A stretch of DNA of 64,000 nt from Bimuria novae-zelandiae CBS 107.79 (lineage: Eukaryota > Ascomycota > Dothideomycetes > Pleosporales > Didymosphaeriaceae). The stretch covers positions 660,011 to 724,010 of the forward strand of contig ML976664.1 of NCBI GenBank assembly GCA_010015655.1. The letters run 5' to 3'. Both the position numbers and the translations under genes were made by a program. Shown piece after piece: positions 11,090 through 22,787 of this stretch (position 1 is the first letter of the stretch; the number at the start of each line of letters is the position of its first letter). The notes below the pieces were generated by a model. That model did no database searches and had not been told where the DNA came from. It saw only the letters and a list, made by a program, of their open reading frames with translations.

Positions 11090-13148
11090 ATGGCAAAAGA
11101 TAAGAAAAAAAGGCATGGGACACGAAGGCCGCCGCAAAAGCAGCAAAAGCAACCAAGCAAGAGAAGGAGGCTAGCAAGAAAGACAAGAAACTGGCAACTA
11201 AGACTAAGGACGTAGATTTAGATACCGAGTCCGTAGATCTTAATAAAGTCCTTGTACAATACGTAAAAGAGCAGGAATAGTACCTTGCCAATACTAAAGT
11301 GCCGTGCAACCCACTATTAGCAAGAGCCTTAAGTCTAATAATAGGCAACCTGGTAAACAATAATAAACTCTTCCTGTACAGTAGTGAGTACTATAACAGT
11401 GCTATAGTTAATTTCTATAGTAACTTGTATGTCTATAATATAAAGAAAGATCTCTAGAATAAGGTAACATCCCCTAACTTGCCTCTTCCACGTTCCAGAC
11501 ATGCGTGGTGCAGGGCCGTGAATACAAAAGAAATATACCTATTTGGTAGCGAGTTTAGCTCTCTAAAATAGGCTACTTTCTACCATTACGACAGTTTCTA
11601 GAAACTGGACCTGCAAAGTCGTAAGTGGACGCGGATTAAGGTAAAGGGAAAGGCCTAAAATCCCCTAGCTAGGAATAGACATTAGATGCTGGGGTTTAAA
11701 CAGTATATTATCCTATTTGGCAGCTTCCAAGACACGTCTGCGTCAACAAAGTACCTTAACAACATCTAGATATATAACTGTGTAAACTTTGTTTGGCACA
11801 CACTAAAACTGCATTCTGCACGTACTGTTCCTAACGCGTGGTTGAGCTTTATATTGCTCCCTCATGATTAAGGTGCTGTTCTTTACAGAGGTTATTCTCG
11901 CATTAGGACCGCAGCTGGAGGGAAGCAGCAGCAGCAAGGTAAAGGTAAAAAGCAACAAAGCAGAGGTGGAGCGCAGTGTATGGTATTAAAGCCCAAAGTG
12001 CACGAGGACACTTAGTTTATACGCATTATTCTACCGCCGGCAGACCAGCCTTTAACAACGCTACTGGCTGTATCTTAGGAGCGCCGCAAACGCCCTGCAA
12101 ATACGCCAAATCTGCCCCACCCAGGCGCGATAATGGCTTTCTACAAAGGTTGTGGCATTATGTTTAGTGGCGTGCACGACGTAGTGGAGAGTAAGGAAGG
12201 CATTAACTCTTGATCTGGAACATTAAGCGCAATCGCTACATGCCTCTTAACCTACGCTGTCCTAAAGCAAATGCTTATAAAAAGGCTGCTTAACAGGCCA
12301 ATATTAACTGCCGCGACTATGCGCGGGTGGACAAGCAAGAACTTCTTGCCAATCTTAAAGCGCTAGAGATGAAAGCTGGAGGCATTACAGTACCCACTTC
12401 TAAAAACGAGGAAGAAAAAGAAAAAGAGCAGGACGAGGAGGGGAATACCTGCCTAGAGAAGCCGCGTCTCTACGAGTTTCCGCACCCCTAATTTAATGCT
12501 GCACTGACTGTGCAAGGCGACACGCTCTACATCTACGGCGGCATGTTTGAGAAAGGCGACCGCGAATTTACCTTCGACAAGCTCTGGTCTCTTAATCTAA
12601 ACTACTTAGTTGGAGTTGTTGAGATCTTCAAGCGCGAGCTGGAAGACTGGCAGGGCAGCGAAGACGAGGCTGACTTTGAGGATGACAAGGACGAGTATTC
12701 TGACGAGGAAGATAATGAGGACGATGAAGACAAATCTGCCGCGGCTTCTATAGCTCCAACTAGTGTTACTGATTTACCTCTCGCGGTTTTGACCAAAGAC
12801 ACGCCTGAAGAAGATATTGGTACAACTGAGGAGATCTCCGCGCTTACAGATACGCTGCCTCATCCGCGACCTTTTGAGTCTCACCGCGCGTTCTATGAGC
12901 GCACGTCTGAGGCTTAGCAGAATGTTATTCTGGATGAGATAAGCTATGGGGCTGCGGGCCAAGCGAAGACACCAAAGGAGATCAAAAAGGCAGCATTTAA
13001 TCGCGCCAAAGAGAAGTTGTGGGACTGCAGGGAGGAGATTCGCGCATTGGAGGATGAGCAGGAGGCTGCAGGTATTGGTGAGGTCGTTAGTTTGGCCAAT
13101 AAAAGGGAGGCGCAAGTGGTGGAGGTGTTGGTAGAAGGCGGTAGTTAG
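11090..13148 (+). pseudogene. KEL3: RIP-damaged duplicate of a KEL3-type Kelch-repeat protein gene
   Basis: Reading the plus strand across frames recovers most of the conserved fungal Kelch protein related to yeast Kel3. It has a lysine/alanine-rich start at ATG 11090, then Kelch blades (LPLPRSRHAWCRA, FKQYIILFGSFQDTS, LLPHD near an ALYGGYS-like blade). From about 12510 the C-terminal part is well kept (GDTLYIYGGMFEKGDREFTF). An acidic stretch and the ends TLPHPRPFESHRAFYERTS and ALEDEQEAAGIGEVVSLA follow, with the stop at 13146-13148. Damage: a frameshift in an A-run near 11110, another near 12205, and many stops where Gln or Trp is expected (about 11278, 11457, 11566, 11600, 11763, 11868, 12915). 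Missense changes such as Gly to Ser are mostly C to T or G to A. The 3' third is less mutated. This fits RIP of a duplicated host gene; a live copy should exist elsewhere. Confidence 0.82.
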
Positions 13149-13341
13149 CATATTCCTCAGGCTTGCTGGCTATACATTATGTGATTTAGGTCGAATACAC
13201 CAAATAGATTGTGAACTCTGTTGGCCTCACGATATCTATACTGTGGCGATGGGCGAATGAGATGGAGGTCCTAATCTGGATGGCAGCCTCGCACTTGTCT
13301 TAATTCAGCCAATGAAAGGCATTGCAGCCTACGCTAGGGAC
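13149..13341. other. intergenic after the Kelch pseudogene
   Basis: Balanced base composition with no recognisable coding content. It may be the old 3' flank carried along with the duplicated Kelch gene. Confidence 0.4.
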
Positions 13342-13398
13342 TATCGTAGCTTGGCAGTTGGCGCGCCGCGTCACTGAACGCGCCACCACAACATGATC
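13342..13398. repeat. orphan terminal segment of a pogo-type element
   Basis: About 50 bp (the core includes GGCGCGCCGCGTCA and GAACGCGCCACC) match 62617-62672. There the same segment lies just ahead of a pogo transposase start. Here only the end is left, and AT-rich DNA follows. It is probably a decapitated terminal repeat marking the edge of the transposon block. Confidence 0.55.
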
Positions 13399-14970
13399 GC
13401 TCGGCCAGCAACATGAGGCTACTAAGCTACCTATAATTAATATTATTACGAGATTTTCCACAGTTAAAGTCTCTTAAGTCCATAGGTAATTACTATTAAA
13501 TTAGATTATAGATATTTACTTAGTATTTAGATAATATAGCTATTACCTGTCTATAAGGTAGATATAGTAAATAAGACATTCTTATTATTTATAGCCTTAC
13601 GCTAAGGCTATTTTTTTAATAAGTTTATTAAGAGGCTTTAAAAGCTTCTTATTACCTAATTTAAATATTTTAATACATTTTTAAAATTAATTTTATATTT
13701 TACGAGTCTATTACTTAAGGCGTTACTTAGTAGCTTTATTAGCCTTCTACTTTACGCGTGTATTTTTAGTAGCTACTTAAGTAATACGCCTCTCTTAAAG
13801 TAGTCTTATTTTAAGCTACTAAATAGCTTAATAAGCTTCTACTTACTTACATTTTTAAAGCTATAATTACTACTTTTTATTATTTTTTTAGTGTTAATAA
13901 TCGCTGGCCAGCTATACGCTATAAAGTAATTAAAAAATAGCTTTAGTATAATATATATTTAGCTAATTAAAAAGTAAAATCTATTTTGCTTTAAGCGTTT
14001 CTTCTACGTTACTAAAGCCTTTTATAGGCCTTTATTTTTATACTTTAAAAGTTACTTTTATATAAAAATTAAATATATAGTTTAACTTAGCTTCTTAGCC
14101 TTATTACTATACCTAATATTAATAATAGCTTTTAGTGGCTAGTTAATCTTTCTCTAATTTAAAATACTAAGTATTAAGGTTAAGCTCTCTTATTATTATT
14201 AATTACAGGGTATAGTCTAATTAAATTACTTAAGGATAGTTATTAGATCTAGCAAGGAGAGATCTATAACTTTAAAGACTTAAAAATTAATAGCTACCTT
14301 ATAGTGCTAATTTAGGCTTTTTAGAATAGGCTAAAGAAGTCCCTCTTAGTAATAGAGACTAGCCCCTAGCTATTCTATAAGAAGGCTAATAGCTTATTTA
14401 AATATGCTATTAATAGAGGCTTAAACACGCAGACATTAAGAGGCTATAATATATAAGTTAAATAAAATAAATAAATAGCTAATAGAATCCTATTATAATT
14501 AAAATAGTTAATAAAATTTATAATAATACAAGATTTATAGCTATTAAAGATTAATAGTTAATATAATTATCTAGCTTTAGCCTTTATAAGGCGATTAAAC
14601 ACTTACTATAACTATATAAAACCTATCTAATTACTTAACTAGCTAAATTTAGATATAGTAATAAGGGCGTAATAGTGTTAAGGGTTAAGATCCTTAACTT
14701 AGCTTAATTATATATTTATAGAGGTGGCCTAATAGATTAGAGCTAGATCTAGGACAGATCCGTTAACGTATATACAGGCTATAAGCAATATTCACTCGCA
14801 GCTACTATTCTAAATAGCTTGCCTTATAGCCTTACTCTCGTATAGAGGCCTATTAAAGATACTCTTTAAGCGAAACGTTAGGCCAAGTAGGATACCTTTC
14901 TCGTCTATATTATAGATATCTTAAGCCTTAATCTGATACTGCTCTGTCTTTTACTATAGGAGGTTAAAGT
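13399..14970. other. RIP-mutated AT-rich DNA, origin not identified
   Basis: Extreme TpA excess with few CpA/TpG, no long open frame on either strand, and no domain that I could read through the stops. It is presumably old transposon sequence. Confidence 0.6.
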
Positions 14971-15191
14971 TGTCAGATTTAAGGATGTTCTTTATAGATT
15001 AGAATAATTATTTATTTTTCTGCTATGGGAGGTAGCATCCTCTATATAACTATAAGGATATCCCTTGCTTTATTATAGAATATATCTTATGTAAGGGAGG
15101 AATGTATCTCGTGCAAGGGAGAAATGTATCTTATATAAGGGTATAAGCGCGATAGCCACCTTGCAAGCGTAAAGGACTATATAATTAGTCA
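14971..15191 (-). repeat. Copia LTR (3' LTR of the minus-strand element)
   Basis: The start aligns with the LTR at 63152 (TGTTAGATTAAAGG) allowing for C/T changes. The end abuts the C-rich polypurine-tract complement, as in the other two Copia copies. Confidence 0.65.
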
Positions 15192-16370
15192 CAGCCCCTT
15201 AGCTCAGACTTATCCTTAAGCTAGATATTATTTATTAGTAATTAAATAGTCTTATAGTTTAATCTTAAAAGCCTTTATTCTTTACTCTAGCTTAAGCAGG
15301 TTAACTTCTTTGTTCTTAATTTTATTCTTAATCTCTATCAGTCCTAGTTTATTGAGAAACTTGCTCTATCTATTAGCTAGTAGGGCCTTTATAAGTTTAT
15401 CTATAACTATATCTTCTAGGTATTAATAGTTTACCTTAATTATCCCTAGTGCGACCTCTTGTCTTAGCTAATAATTATAAATATCTATATAATAAAGCTT
15501 AGTCCGTAACTTAGTAATCTCTTTAATACTAAAACGGATTGTTTGCTAATTATTATAATTAATCGTAATAAGAAAATTACCAAGATTAAACTTTAGCTTC
15601 TTTAGTATCTATAAGGTAAATATAGCCTCCTTAGCAACCTGTAAAAGAGCTATTAATTTATCTTTAATTATTAATATAATAACTATATTTTACTTATTTA
15701 CTTTTTAGGTAATTAGGCTACTAAAAGGCTTAATAATATATTTTTATAAGCTTCTATAATTAAACGTATTATTAGTAAAGGACGCGTTGCTGGCTACTTC
15801 TAAAGTATTTACACTACTAAGCTAAAGATCCATTAATCTAGTATTAGTAAGGCAAAAGAAAAATTAGTTAGTAGCCACTTAGTGCTCTTTACTTAAGTTA
15901 GATAAGAACTATAATAATAAAGAGCTTATAAAGGTAATATTTAGTTACGTAATTACTATAGCATAGAGGATTGACCCTATCCTTCGATAATATTAATTAA
16001 CTTTAACCTTACTAGCGAGCCCTAATCGTGGGAACAGTTTAACTGCTACTATTAAAATATTATAATAAATTTTATAGTAATTAATAAGGCGCGATATTTT
16101 ATTAATATATAAGGCTTAGGAAAGCTAAAGACTTTAATTTAATTAATCTCTAATAACTTTAACTTCTAGAAATTACTATAGATTATTACTACTAGTAAGT
16201 ATAAATTTAGTACTTATTATTACTAGAGCAGTTTTAGCAGCTTACTTTTATAACCTATTATAAATAATAATAAGGTTACCTATATAAATAATAATAAGGC
16301 TACCTATATAAATAATAATAATAATAATACTATCCCTAATAAGATATCATAGCTTATAGGGCATTATTTT
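14971..16370 (-). mobile_element. Copia-type retrotransposon 3' part with LTR, RIP-damaged
   Basis: An LTR at 14971-15191 (starts TGTCAGATTTAAGG, ends near AGTCA) is followed on the plus strand by a C-rich tract (GCCCCTTAGCTCAG). On the minus strand this is the polypurine tract. Beyond it, minus-strand translation gives the Copia pol C-terminus (a DxVTxxLxKxLLANK...KFLxKLGLxEI pattern), parallel to the copy at 63400-64000. The LTR contains three roughly 26-bp internal repeats (15063-15140). Stops are frequent. The right limit of about 16370 is set only by the change to a GC-richer island. Confidence 0.65.
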
Positions 16371-16379
16371 AAAATCAAT

Positions 16380-16555
16380 ATTACGGAGCGTTAATGTGAA
16401 CTCTTTCTGCCAAAGTAGTAAAGATATGCAAAGCCCGTAGAGTGCTTTGTGTAGTTACCGTCGTTTCGGAAATATCGGTAAAAACCACCAAGAAGATTGT
16501 CCCGCATCCCACCCCGCCAAAATTTGTATAAGGAACGGTGTAACCTCTTCTAACT
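16380..16555. other. GC-balanced island inside RIP-mutated DNA
   Basis: About 175 bp with normal CpA/TpG content between strongly AT-rich flanks. No coding frame or transposon end is recognised. It could be a short later insertion or a remnant that escaped RIP. Confidence 0.5.
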
Positions 16556-18411
16556 ACACATAATAAATAAAAAGAAAATTATAAGTACCTAAAATTTAAA
16601 GCTAGAGCGTTACCTAATTAATATAATTATATAAAACCTTTTATATAGCTACTTATAGCTCTTTAGCGCTAGTAGTTACCAACTTGCTTATTACCTTATC
16701 TTTTTAAACCTAATAGATCGAAGCGTACCTAATTATTATTAATATTTATTACTTTATAGCCTTCTAAGAAGACTAAGAGGACTAAAATAAAACAAATAAG
16801 GAAGATAAAGGAGAAGTTAGTATTATTACCCTTACCTCTATTAGCCTAACATGTAGAACCTGTTCTTGTCGAGGAAGAAGATAAAGATATTAAAAAGGAG
16901 ATTAAGAATAAAGATGCTAATAGTACTGCGCCGCCACTAGTACGCTTTATAAGTATTTAGAAAGCTATTACTACTAGCAAAAAAGAGACTACCTAGCGTA
17001 AAATTAGTTATATTTAATATCAACAATCTGTTCCTATTTTAGCTAGAGGCTTAGAGAAATTAAATCCTATTAAATCTACCACTAAAGAAGTTTATTATTA
17101 GCTAGTTTTAAACTATTACTTTTTATAAAAGGTGCGGATTGCTAACTACTATGTTTAAAAGATTTATATATATAATAATCTAAACTAAGTTTTAAATTTA
17201 ATTAAAAGGTAGTATTAGCGCTAGTCTTTAAGGTAGCTATCTTTAAATTTTACGCTATATTTATTTAAAACGAAGGAGGTAGAGATTATAGCTTTTATTA
17301 TTACTTTAAATTAGGGTAGTAGTAATAAATTAGGAGGTAAAAAATAGCTATATAAGCTTAACTTACTAATCTGACTAAAGTGCTTGCCACTAAAGAGGCC
17401 TCTAGTAATAGAATACTAGTAATTGCTAATTAGTAGCCTTATATTAACGTTTACTACTATAATAAAGGTAAGTTATATTAGTAGAATAAAAAGTTAACTA
17501 ACTTTCCTAACTAAGCTATTTATTACTGTCCTATTAGCGCGGGGAAATTTTAGTAATAAGATAAGAAACTTCTTAAGGGCGAGTCTACTATTAACTAGTC
17601 TTTATAGAATATTATTATTAACCTAGTAAACAAAAAAAAGAAATTAGAAGACCTATAAAAAGTAGACGCTAGTAAAAAAAGATGCTAGCTTATTAATAGT
17701 TAATAATTTAGTTTTAACTCTACTTATAACTTAGCTTAGGTAGATAAACTAGCCTCTTTAATATTATTTACCTTACTTAAGTAATCCACCTTATAATTCC
17801 AGCCTACTTTAGTTAAAGATAGATCTAGTTAATCTTCTTAGTTAGTTCTTTAACTAGCTATGGTTTAGCAGCAAGTAGCAAAGGGCTATTTTAAAGCCTA
17901 TTTAAGAGAACCTAATAGAGAATTAATAGACTATAAATATACTTAAAATAAGGAGGCCTAATAAGGGCATAATAAATAATATATAAGAGGTATATAGCTT
18001 TAAAATTAGGGCGCTTGCACGAATAAGAAGCAAGATTTCTAGCTTTAAATAATTAGAAGTATAAAAATAACTACATTAATTAATAATATTTTTTTAAAGT
18101 GCTACCCAGCATGCATGCTATAAGCCTAACTAAGTAAAAAAAAATCTTAAAGCTCTTAAAGTCTTTAATAAGCGAATAATGTCTTTTAATCTAAGCCTCA
18201 ATATTATTAAACTTCGTCTTTATTAGATTAAGATCTAGTAAGTAGGGTAATTAAAACTTGAGTAAAACTTTATACTATTTATATAGCTTGCAGAGCTACT
18301 CTAATCTATAAATAAACGCGTTATTAAGAATAAGAATATATTATAGACCAAGGTATAGTGAATAGTATAGTAATACTTACTTTTTAATAAAGGCTTTAAA
18401 ATCCGTAGTAG
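16556..18411 (+). other. RIP-mutated remnant, possibly of a transposon ORF, unidentified
   Basis: Plus-strand reading gives stretches with protein-like composition: a lysine-rich segment near 16765-16810, an acidic segment near 16865-16920, and long read-through with mainly TAG/TAA stops up to about 18350. I cannot assign a family. It ends at the Copia LTR beginning at 18412. Confidence 0.4.
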
Positions 18412-18582
18412 TGTTAGATAGTATGATAAGTAGATGTGTATGCAACTTGATAATATTAATAATCGTGTCTTGTCGTCTCATATATGTTCAGTTGGTTCTA
18501 ACTTCTTCGCTAGTGTACCAAGCCAAGTCGTCCCTACTCAATTGTGCAGATCTGACCTTACCATAGCTTATTCTATCTAACA
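18412..18582 (-). repeat. Copia LTR with perfect 10-bp terminal inverted repeats
   Basis: It begins TGTTAGATAG and ends CTATCTAACA, exact reverse complements. The interior is much less RIP-mutated than the adjoining pol region. Confidence 0.75.
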
Positions 18583-21500
18583 CACCCCCTTAGCTTAGAA
18601 ATACTTTAAGCTAGTACTTATGCAACTATAAAATTTTTAAAAGATATAATATTTATTAACTAATTTAAGTTATTAGTGGAAGCCCTCCTACTTGCTTCTA
18701 AGGAGTACCTTTATAAGGCTATTAATAGTTATATTGACTAATTATATGTACTCTACCTTAATCCTGCCCTTAGATATTTCTTATTAGATCTAGTAATTAT
18801 AGATGTCTACATAACAAAGCTTAGTTCAGAGGCGGGAAACCTTTTTAGTTACTAAGCATATAGTTTATTTATTATTGTACAAAACAGTAACAGTGCGTGC
18901 GTTTCACTTAATCTAAAGTTTATAAAGTAGTCTTAAGACAAAGAGACCTTTTTTTGCTACCTAAAAGAGCGCTAGTAGTTTAGCCTTAGTAATTAATATT
19001 ATTATAATATCTTGCTTATTAGCCTTCTAAGTAATATATCTACTAAAGAGCCTAATAGCGTAGCTTTAGGAGCTTTTATAGTCTATTATATTATTAGTAA
19101 AAGATGCATTACTTGTAATCTAAAGTCTAGTATTACTTTTAAGCTATAAGGCTTGCTACTTTATGCTTTAAAAATATAAAAGGACTTAGTTAGCTACGTC
19201 TTAGTAATTAGGGCTTAGTTTTAATAGAAATTAAGCCAGGCGTGAAGTTGCGAAGGCAATATTTAGTCTTATAGTAACTATAATAAAGAGTAATAATCTA
19301 ATCTTGCGTTAGAATTTATTAATCTTAGTTAGCGTTGCTAACCTCTCTTTTAGCTATTATTTAATTGTAGCTTTAGAAATGTTATGTTAAATGTTTATCT
19401 TATTTACTAGTCTGCTAATTTTATTCGAGTAGGCAGCCTATAATACTTAAATTTTATAGCTTATTTAGTCCCGTATAACTTTTATACTAAGGAACTATTA
19501 AAGGTTATTTTTTTTGTAAAAGTGTACTTATCTTATAAGCGTTTAATTCCTTATTAAGCTTCTTATTTTTTCCCCTCATAATATACGAGTATAATACCGT
19601 TAACGTAAAAGAATATAATACCTCTACTCTTACTTAAGTAGTATAGCTTATAAGGCACTGTCTAGAAGCCTAGTGCTTTAAGCGTTGTCGTAAATTCTTT
19701 CTATTAGAGGAGTGATAAAATGTGGAGGCCGTACAGTGCCTTGTTTACTTATAGTATTGTTCCAGGCTTCTAATAACCTTAAGATATTCTTATATACACC
19801 TCTCAATCTATTATTGCATGGACAATTGCATTAGTAACGTTATATTACTTATGCTCTATATTATAGTAAGGTACTATTACTATTATTATTTAAAATAGCC
19901 TACTAGTAAGCGTAGCTACGTAAGTGTCTTATAAAGTAATATTACGTTATTAATTATCTTAGATAACTAGTCGCGCCTTACACTTCAGTAAGCGATAGTA
20001 CTTATTAAGTTTATAGGTGTATACTTGTATATAGTTAAGAATATATTATTCTATTAGTTTAATTTTCTTTAATAGTATTTCTAATTATAATTTTATCTTT
20101 TAGTAGATTACGAGGTATACTTATTTAGCCTTTTTAAATATCTTACTTATTAAGTAATCTTTAAGCTTAGTTCGGCACGTTAGTAAAGTTAAAAGTTAAC
20201 TTTAATAGGGCTTTAAACCTTTAGTAAGTATTTTTAGTATCTTAGCCTTATTTATAACTTCTTCTTTATATTTCCTAATACGACTAACTTAGGTTCCCGC
20301 TATAAAAGCTACTACTTAGGAAATAGTTATTAAAAATACTTATTACGTCAGATTTATTTATTCTCTAGCTATTAACCGTGCAAGTAACACTACGAGTAGT
20401 ATTATTAGAAAAGTTAAGTAGCAATTTTTAATTTTCCTCCCTTAATAGTAGCCTAGTAAATCTACTTTATCTTATTATTCTAATAAACCTATAGGGGCTT
20501 TATCTTTATAAAAGAAGTCTATTTATAGTTATTAGGTAAAAGTTAGTAGCTTAATAGTTCTTACATGCGTTATTATTTCTTAAAGCGTGCTATGCATAAA
20601 ACTATTTATAGAGTCCTTAATCCTCTTATTAAATACTAACTCTTCGTTAAAGACAACGTCTTGGGTGCTTATTCCCTTGCTAAGCGATAGTATCTATATT
20701 TAGTAAATATTTAATAATTAGTATTTAACTAGATAACTAATCTATGCCTTTAAGTTAAGGCGTTGTAGGCGTAATTTACCTTAGTAAGTATTATTAGTTA
20801 TTATAAATGCCCTGCAGCCGTATGCTTTTAGGTGTACGAGATTAGGTTTCTGTAGTAACGTGACTATCCTATTACTAAAAGTAACTCGTATAAAGAATAT
20901 CTCGTATAGCGTTTTCTAATTGTTTGCGTAGTTTTAGCGTTTAACTATAAAGGTATACAGTAGCTCTTATAATCTTAGACTATAGCTCCTAAAATAGGTT
21001 AGTATTAAGCCGTATTACGCGAACTTTCTCCTTATTTACACCCCCATAAGTATTCTACGCGTTTATTTTAAGCTTATATATTTAGTATAAAAGGCTTTAT
21101 AATTATACTTTAAGTTACTAACTATTTTTTAAATATCCAGTTTAACTATAGTAATCTCGTTATTCGCCGTAATAGTTTTAATAGAGATGTTGTAGTAGTT
21201 CTTAGGGAATAAAATAAATATTAAAAGGACCTTAATAATTAACCCTACTATTTAATAATTTATAAAGTAAAGGTCATATTATATACCTAAGAACTTATTA
21301 GTAATTAGTATTTAACTCTTCTCTTTAGTAACGCCTTAGGTCTTATATATATAGAGGTTAATGCTAAGTCTCTCTCTAGGTCTATCGTCGTTAATTCGTG
21401 GGGCGTGGCTTATCTGCCGTCTAGACTATGCTCTCCTACAAGAGTTACACTTTATAATTATAATACCTTTAACGCGTACCCCCTTGGCTTGTCACACCGG

Positions 21501-22004
21501 GTGCTCGATAGCTGCTAGGCCTAGGTAACCTAGTCTCTTGTGCCACAGCATAGCTAAAGCCTTTTGTAGTCCTCTTTTAGTTCTTGTAGTAATCTTGTGC
21601 GTGTAATATGCGGCAGGTGGTAGTGACTTATATTCTAGTACCTACTATCTAAATATCTTAATTATAGTTTTAATAACTCTGTTCTCAGCTCCTTGGAGGG
21701 TAGTAAGATTTATTTAAATATTTTACTAGATCCCTTTGTGTCTTAACAGTCGAAATTCTACTAGATTGTATAATAGGTCCTGGTAGATAGCTACGTCCTA
21801 CAAGGTTAATTTTATTATTCTAGTGTTTTTGTCAGATTTAATAGTATTCTGTCACTTTGAAATGGCGTGATCTCGATAGTTGATGAAGTTAATTAATTAA
21901 GTGATAGAGATTGGCCGTAGGCGAGGTCTCTAGTACGTGCCAACCTAACGCTAGAACTATTTAGGATAGTATGTAACTAAAGGTGCGCTAGCCTTATATT
22001 CTTT
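18412..22004 (-). mobile_element. Copia-type retrotransposon, 3' LTR plus pol, 5' end missing, RIP-damaged
   Basis: The left LTR is 18412-18582, followed by the polypurine-tract complement (CACCCCCTTAGCTTAG). Minus-strand reading at about 21560-21400 gives the Copia gag-pre-integrase block: LWHKRLGYLGLAAIEHPV, then a CNSC-like pair, then ERLSINLY. Integrase and reverse transcriptase would follow to the left (about 21.3-19 kb) but are too mutated to place residues. No matching right LTR was found. At about 22005 the sequence changes to Gypsy-1, so the 5' end is cut off. Confidence 0.72.
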
Positions 22005-22787
22005 ACTAGTATTATAGGGTATAAAGTAAGTAGTAAAGTAGTAACTATCTAACACTAGATTAGCTTAAAAGTACTTATTTACTTACTTATTTAGTTAACT
22101 ATTATATCCTGCTAAGGGAATAGCATCTATATTCTTAATAAATATTTTAAGCCCCTTCTTAATTATATAGAGGTACTTAAGGTAGACTAGGACGTAGCTA
22201 CCTACGCTAGTATTAATAAATGCTTATAGCTTAATTATAAGCCTGTTTATTAAAACATAATAAAGTTTAATAAAAGCGCTCTTACTAAATAAAGGCTCTT
22301 TAATACTAGTAACTTTAGTAGGCTTCTCTAAGAAGAAGACTTTCTTTAGAGAAAGTTATTTATTAATTTAGTATTTAAGGGCAAGTTTTTATTTATGGCG
22401 TTATAATAGATTTTCTCCTTTACTTTAGCTAATAGCTTCATAGCCTTATGATTAACTAGCTTATTTAGGTAATTACGGGCAACGTAGCTAATCTTATAAT
22501 AATAAAAGTAGATAGGCTAGCTAGCTAGTGTTAGGGTAGTAAAGCTAGGCTAAGAGGCTATAGCTTACGCGAATATAGTATAAGTAAGTTATAACACTAG
22601 TAATAGTATATATTTATAAGATTTAGTAGGTAAAATAGTAGTCTTCTTACGCACCATCTATATTATAGCTTAATTATTAGTAATAATAGCTTTACGCGCT
22701 AGGTTACGAGTTATACCTATAAATTTATTATAATTATTTTTTAGGTAGGAGACGTTATGGCTTATATTTATATAAAGTTAATTTATA

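Noticed and set aside
11090..13148. A live Kelch gene
   Set aside because: Two frameshifts and many in-frame stops that no plausible introns remove.
15063..15140. CRISPR-like repeats
   Set aside because: Only three imperfect units inside an LTR of a eukaryotic retrotransposon, with no spacers.
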